From DTU015 sp964641455 (lineage in GTDB: Bacteria; Bacillota; Sulfobacillia; Fermentithermobacillales; Fermentithermobacillaceae): a stretch of 64,000 nucleotides of DNA. This document shows positions 63,535 through 64,000 of the stretch, one piece after another. Every line of letters starts with the position of its first letter. The first letter of the stretch is position 1. The notes under the pieces were generated by a model. It ran no database searches. It was not told where the DNA came from and saw nothing but the letters and a program-made list of their open reading frames with translations. The stretch covers positions 4,525 to 68,524 of the forward strand of contig CAZXLH010000007.1 in assembly GCA_964641455.1 (NCBI GenBank). Reading direction: 5' to 3'. Made by a program: the position numbers and the translations under genes.

Positions 63535-64000
63535 TTAACTTAGATTGAGATAGCCTGCTATGTTAGCCTTCTCTGCTTTTACAGGCTTTATCTTGCCTTT
63601 AAGCGATGTCATCAGCGATGTTACGCCTGGGCCGTGGCCTGATACAAACGAGTCACCGTGGACAACTATTCCTATGATAACTGCGCCGCGCCTATAACTT
63701 CTGCCGTAATAGGACGAGGAATCCATAATCGCGACTATGTCGCCAAGCCTGATCTTGTCAAGCCCCAGTTCTTTAAGCCTCTCTTCTTCCATAGAAGTAA
63801 TGTCATAGTCTCCTGATTCGGCAGACGATGCCCCTAATCCGCTTCCCATGAATTCCGGGGGTATCATTGCAGTTACCGGAACTTCAAGCACTCCTTCTTT
63901 TTCAACAATGCCCATTGTGTTTACTAAGCCCGGGTCCAGGTTCATGCACTTTATGTCAGGATAATCAGTGAGTTTGAGCCCTTGGCCTATGGATCTAACC
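63535..64000 (-). CDS. DUF4438-like protein, 5' part outside the window (partial)
   Basis: The frame runs open to the window edge, so the ATG at 63945 is internal; residues before it read SIGQGLKLTDYPDIKCMN. The visible 155 residues include VPVTAMIPPEFMGSGLGASS, RLGDIVAIMDSSSYYGRSY and VHGDSFVSGHGPGVTSLM, which I associate with DUF4438, a family of unknown function known from Thermotoga and clostridia. The C-terminus looks complete. The assignment is from memory. Confidence 0.65.
   Translation of the reverse strand, partial: VRSIGQGLKLTDYPDIKCMNLDPGLVNTMGIVEKEGVLEVPVTAMIPPEFMGSGLGASSAESGDYDITSMEEERLKELGLDKIRLGDIVAIMDSSSYYGRSYRRGAVIIGIVVHGDSFVSGHGPGVTSLMTSLKGKIKPVKAEKANIAGYLNLS

Overview
This window looks like chromosome of an endospore-forming member of the Bacillota, probably a Clostridia- or Limnochordia-like anaerobe. 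The evidence is a tricistronic gerA-gerB-gerC germination operon, a cotJA-cotJB-cotJC spore-coat operon, strong AGGAGG-type ribosome binding sites, frequent TTG and GTG starts, and a split two-subunit glycine decarboxylase. I saw no rRNA, tRNA, transposase or prophage genes. One run of 100 N at 17742-17841 marks an assembly gap.

Layout. 1-3138: the 3' end of a CRISPR-Cas operon (end of an unidentified gene, cas5, HD-helicase cas3), best read as type I-B. 3405-3587: a three-repeat CRISPR array. 3807-9558: a type I-D interference module in the order cas10d, csc2, csc1, cas3', with no cas6 and no cas1/cas2/cas4. 9840-17399: a membrane-anchored XRE regulator, a small hydrophobic protein, an amidohydrolase, a WYL regulator and an M28 peptidase. 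17400-20135: tandem repeats, the gap, then a ChrB-like gene and an MFS transporter behind a promoter with two near-palindromic operators. 20317-27649: a cation P-type ATPase, a TrmB-like regulator, a probable M-box riboswitch and two mgtE genes.

28093-31105 holds a four-gene membrane cassette of unknown function (A). A second copy in the opposite orientation lies at 51739-54611 (B), and the gene order is the same in both. Between them lie an M16-like membrane protease, a HIRAN protein, an archaeal-type glutamate synthase-like protein, cotJABC, folate formimino enzymes, a polar amino acid ABC transporter, a diaminopimelate epimerase homologue in which the second catalytic cysteine is serine, an EamA transporter, gcvPA-gcvPB and an SDR oxidoreductase. 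54807-64000: the germination operon, an M20 dipeptidase, an MscS channel, a cysteine-rich small protein, a LUD-domain protein and a truncated DUF4438-like gene.

The observations I rate highest are: (1) the duplicated four-gene membrane cassette, (2) a dispersed family of 53-bp units at four intergenic loci whose palindromic stem changes sequence but keeps its pairing, (3) the I-D module with unusual order and missing processing/adaptation genes next to a different type I system, and (4) the Cys-to-Ser DapF homologue. All family assignments were made by reading motifs; no database search was run.
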